The translations under genes and the position numbers were made by a program. Positions 6,631-8,753 of a stretch of DNA of 8,753 nucleotides are shown in pieces. This DNA comes from an uncultured Desulfotignum sp. Lineage in GTDB: Bacteria; Desulfobacterota; Desulfobacteria; Desulfobacterales; Desulfobacteraceae. The stretch covers positions 1 through 8,753 of the forward strand of contig CALGAJ010000280.1 of assembly GCA_937951975.1 (NCBI GenBank), written 5' to 3'. Numbering within the stretch: the first letter of the stretch is position 1; the number at the start of each line of letters is the position of its first letter. The notes beneath the pieces are model-generated. The model was not told where the DNA came from and made no database searches. It worked only from the letters and a program-made list of their open reading frames with translations.

Positions 6631-8112
6631 ATGAAAAAATGGGGATGTTTATTTCTGGCAGCAGTCTGGATGGGTGTTTTTTTGACAGGTCCAGTATGGG
6701 CACAGACAGAGAAAATCACCATTGCACTGGGTTCCGAGCCCACCACCCTGGATCCCCAGATCCGGGAGGACGGTGGCGAGCGGGCCGTGAACGACAATAT
6801 TTATGACACCGTGCTGACCCGGACCCCGGAAGGGAATTTGATCCCGTCTCTGGCAGCACAAATGCCCGAACTGGTAGCGCCTGACACCTGGGAGGTGACA
6901 TTGCGGCCCGGTATCACGTTTCACAACGGGGAGGCGTTGACTGCGGATGCCGTGGTCCATAGTATCCAGCGGGTGATCGATCCGGACTTTAATTCCGAAC
7001 AGATCTCTTTTTTTTCCACCATCAAGGCGGCCCAGGCCACGGGTGACCTGACCCTGCATGTGATCACAGACGGCCCCGATCCCATTCTGCCCTCCCGGCT
7101 GTACTGGCTCAAGGTGGTGCCGCCGGTGCATTCTAAAGATCCCAAATTTGCCGAAAATCCTGTGGGAACCGGCCCTTACCGGTTTGTGGCCTGGCAGCGG
7201 GGCCAGCATATCGATCTGGTCCGTAATGATGTCTACTGGGGGGATGCCCCCCAGATCACGGCCGTCAGATACCGGTTCATTGAAGAACCCGGCACCCGGC
7301 TGGCCGGTCTCATGGCAGGGGAGTTTGATCTGATCACCAATCTGCTGCCCGAGTTCACCAGCCATGTGCCCAAATCAGTGAACGTGCTGGGACTGGAACA
7401 TCCCATTATCATTCTTAACGCAGACAACGGCATCACAAAAGATCCGCAGGTAAGACAGGCCTTGAACCTGGCAGTGAACAAAATGGCCCTGGCCAACGGT
7501 CTGTTCGAGGGATATGCCCAGGTGGCCCAGGGCCAGCTGTTGAGCCCTTCGTTTTTTGGCTACAATGATCAGGTCACTGCGTATCCCTATGATCCGGACC
7601 GGGCCAAAAAGCTGATTGAAGCGGCCGGGGTGAAGGGACAGACCATTGAATTGATCGGTACCAGCGGCCGGTGGCTCAAGGACCGGGACATGGTGGAAGC
7701 GGTGGCCGGGTACTGGGAGCAGGCCGGTTTAAAAGTCAATGTGCGTATTTTTGAATTCAATGAATACCTCAACCGGTTGTTTGACCGCAAGACAAGGGCG
7801 GATGCCATCTTTGTGGTTTCCTCCAATGAACTTTTAGATGCGGATAAAAGCTTTTCCGCGTACTATAAATCCGGGGGCGTGGGGGCTTCCAACACGGATT
7901 CAACCCTGGCATCGCTCATTGATGCGGCCCGGTCTGAAACCGATGTTCAAAAACGGGAAAATTTGTATCATCAGGCCGTCAAACTGGCTTATGACCAGGC
8001 CTATTTTGTATGGTTGTTGAATATCGAAGATATTTACGGCTTGAGCCAGCGCCTGGATTGGCCCGGGCGGGTGGATGCACGGCTGCTGGTTCAGGAAATG
8101 ACATGCCGCTAA
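6631..8112 (+). CDS. ABC transporter periplasmic solute-binding protein, family 5 (dipeptide/oligopeptide/nickel class)
   Basis: A 493-residue exported protein that captures the ligand in the periplasm and delivers it to the permeases. Residues 1-24 form a signal peptide (MKK, hydrophobic core, PVWA then Gln25), with a likely signal peptidase I site. Cys6 is too early for a lipobox. The mature part has the family 5 hallmarks: ALGSEPTTLDPQ (32-43), NIYDTVLTRTPEGNLIPSLA, a W-VTLRPGITFHNGEALTADAVV stretch, the VGTGPYRF hinge motif (178-185), and an RQALNLAVNK helix. The length is typical. This class binds peptides, nickel or its chelates, opines, glutathione or sugars, and I cannot assign one; there is no clear peptide-specific signature. 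The gene lies between the flavoenzyme gene and a DppB-like permease gene. No frameshift or internal stop is seen. Confidence 0.9.
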   Translation: MKKWGCLFLAAVWMGVFLTGPVWAQTEKITIALGSEPTTLDPQIREDGGERAVNDNIYDTVLTRTPEGNLIPSLAAQMPELVAPDTWEVTLRPGITFHNGEALTADAVVHSIQRVIDPDFNSEQISFFSTIKAAQATGDLTLHVITDGPDPILPSRLYWLKVVPPVHSKDPKFAENPVGTGPYRFVAWQRGQHIDLVRNDVYWGDAPQITAVRYRFIEEPGTRLAGLMAGEFDLITNLLPEFTSHVPKSVNVLGLEHPIIILNADNGITKDPQVRQALNLAVNKMALANGLFEGYAQVAQGQLLSPSFFGYNDQVTAYPYDPDRAKKLIEAAGVKGQTIELIGTSGRWLKDRDMVEAVAGYWEQAGLKVNVRIFEFNEYLNRLFDRKTRADAIFVVSSNELLDADKSFSAYYKSGGVGASNTDSTLASLIDAARSETDVQKRENLYHQAVKLAYDQAYFVWLLNIEDIYGLSQRLDWPGRVDARLLVQEMTCR

Positions 8113-8179
8113 AACTGCTCGGCCCTGTTCCCGGAGTGTTGTATCCCGGTGCCGGAAAGATTAAAGGACCACTGACGTA

Positions 8180-8753
8180 ATGGGCCGGTTCATTTACAGG
8201 CGCCTGATTCACGGGCTGATTGTGATTTTAGGGGTGACGGTCATCGTGTTTGTGGTGACCCGCATGGTGGGGGACCCGGTTCAGGTGATGCTGCCCCTGG
8301 AATCCACCCCGGAACAGCGGGCCGCGTTTGAACAGAAACTGGGTCTGGACCGCCCCATTGCCATTCAGTTTGTGGAATTTATGGGCAATATGATCCGGCT
8401 GGATTTCGGTGATTCTTTGTGGCAGAAACGCCCGGCCATGGAGATCGTGTTTGAAAAACTACCCATGACCATCCTTTTGACCGTTGTGGGCATCGGATTT
8501 GCCTGTGTTCTGGCGATTCCTCTGGGGATCATTGCGGCGTTGCGGCCCGGCGGGGTGGTGGACCGGGTCACGGTGTTCGGCAGTCTGCTGGGATTGTCCG
8601 TGCCCCAGTTCTGGCTGGGGCTTTTGTTCATCGTGGTGTTTTCGGTGCAGTTCAAGATTCTGCCCACATCAGGCGCGGGCACACCCACCCATATCCTTCT
8701 GCCGGCCCTGACCATGGGGCTGCCCACCCTGGCCCGGCTGGTGATGCTGGTGA
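8180..8753 (+). CDS. ABC transporter permease, DppB/OppB type (N-terminal part)
   Basis: The first 191 codons of an inner-membrane permease that continues past the right edge. With a second permease (DppC type) it would form the channel for the solute-binding protein encoded upstream. Visible features match the family: a short MGRFIYRRL start, first membrane helix at about 10-30, then GDPV (31-34), LGLDRPIA (54-61), LDFGDSL (74-80), and further helices near 96-118 and 130-152, followed by LLPALTMGLPTLARL. The EAA loop that contacts the ATPase is cut off. The start at 8180 has AAAGGA (8163-8168) 11 bases upstream, a rather long spacing, and no better in-frame start is present. The 67-bp gap after the binding-protein gene (8113-8179) holds GC-rich partial dyads but no clear terminator, so the two are very likely co-transcribed. 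Confidence 0.9.
   Translation, partial: MGRFIYRRLIHGLIVILGVTVIVFVVTRMVGDPVQVMLPLESTPEQRAAFEQKLGLDRPIAIQFVEFMGNMIRLDFGDSLWQKRPAMEIVFEKLPMTILLTVVGIGFACVLAIPLGIIAALRPGGVVDRVTVFGSLLGLSVPQFWLGLLFIVVFSVQFKILPTSGAGTPTHILLPALTMGLPTLARLVMLV

Noticed and set aside
6631..6705. A lipoprotein signal in the solute-binding protein (Cys6)
   Set aside because: The cysteine precedes the hydrophobic core rather than following it, and an AxA-type cleavage site (VWA, residue 24) is present, so a soluble periplasmic protein is more likely.
6649..7365. A 238-codon minus-strand open frame opposite the solute-binding protein gene
   Set aside because: No domain is recognisable and there is no ribosome-binding context; the plus-strand frame shows a signal peptide and the family 5 motifs.
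8113..8179. GC-rich partial dyads between the solute-binding protein and permease genes, considered as a terminator or mRNA-stabilising hairpin
   Set aside because: The arms pair only imperfectly and there is no T-run. I could not support a defined structure by eye.

Overview
The window comes from a bacterial chromosome of medium GC content. The envelope protein style (AsmA family), the protein signatures and the codon use suggest a Gram-negative sulfate reducer of the Desulfobacter/Desulfotignum kind. That placement is an impression from sequence style, not a search result. No RNA genes, transposons, CRISPR arrays, tandem repeats or signs of recent transfer were seen, and gene density is high with short gaps.

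Layout: at the left edge, on the minus strand, lies the first 35 codons of a type 2 argC gene (arginine biosynthesis). A 219-bp gap with promoter-like sequences on both strands separates it from a large plus-strand AsmA-family gene (325-3018). That gene is followed 30 bp later by a gene for a TIM-barrel protein of the endonuclease IV / xylose isomerase-like superfamily (3049-3846), probably in the same transcript. This pair converges on a minus-strand major facilitator transporter (3883-5088), with only 36 bp and a weak hairpin between them.

A second divergent promoter region (5089-5270) separates the transporter from a plus-strand group: an FAD-dependent oxidoreductase with a four-cysteine motif (5271-6554), a periplasmic solute-binding protein of the dipeptide/nickel class (6631-8112), and the first inner-membrane permease of the matching ABC importer (8180 to the right edge, cut). 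The second permease and the ATPases would be expected just beyond the window.

How they may work together: the right-hand group reads as an uptake-plus-redox operon, in which the importer brings in a small peptide-like or metal-chelate compound and the flavoenzyme may act on it. The substrate cannot be read from sequence. The most interesting points are the flavoenzyme's cysteine cluster and its linkage to the importer, the complete set of nine endonuclease IV-type metal ligands in a protein that lacks that enzyme's DNA-binding signature, and a dyad placed between the -35 and -10 of the transporter promoter. No clearly new multi-gene defence or mobile system was found.
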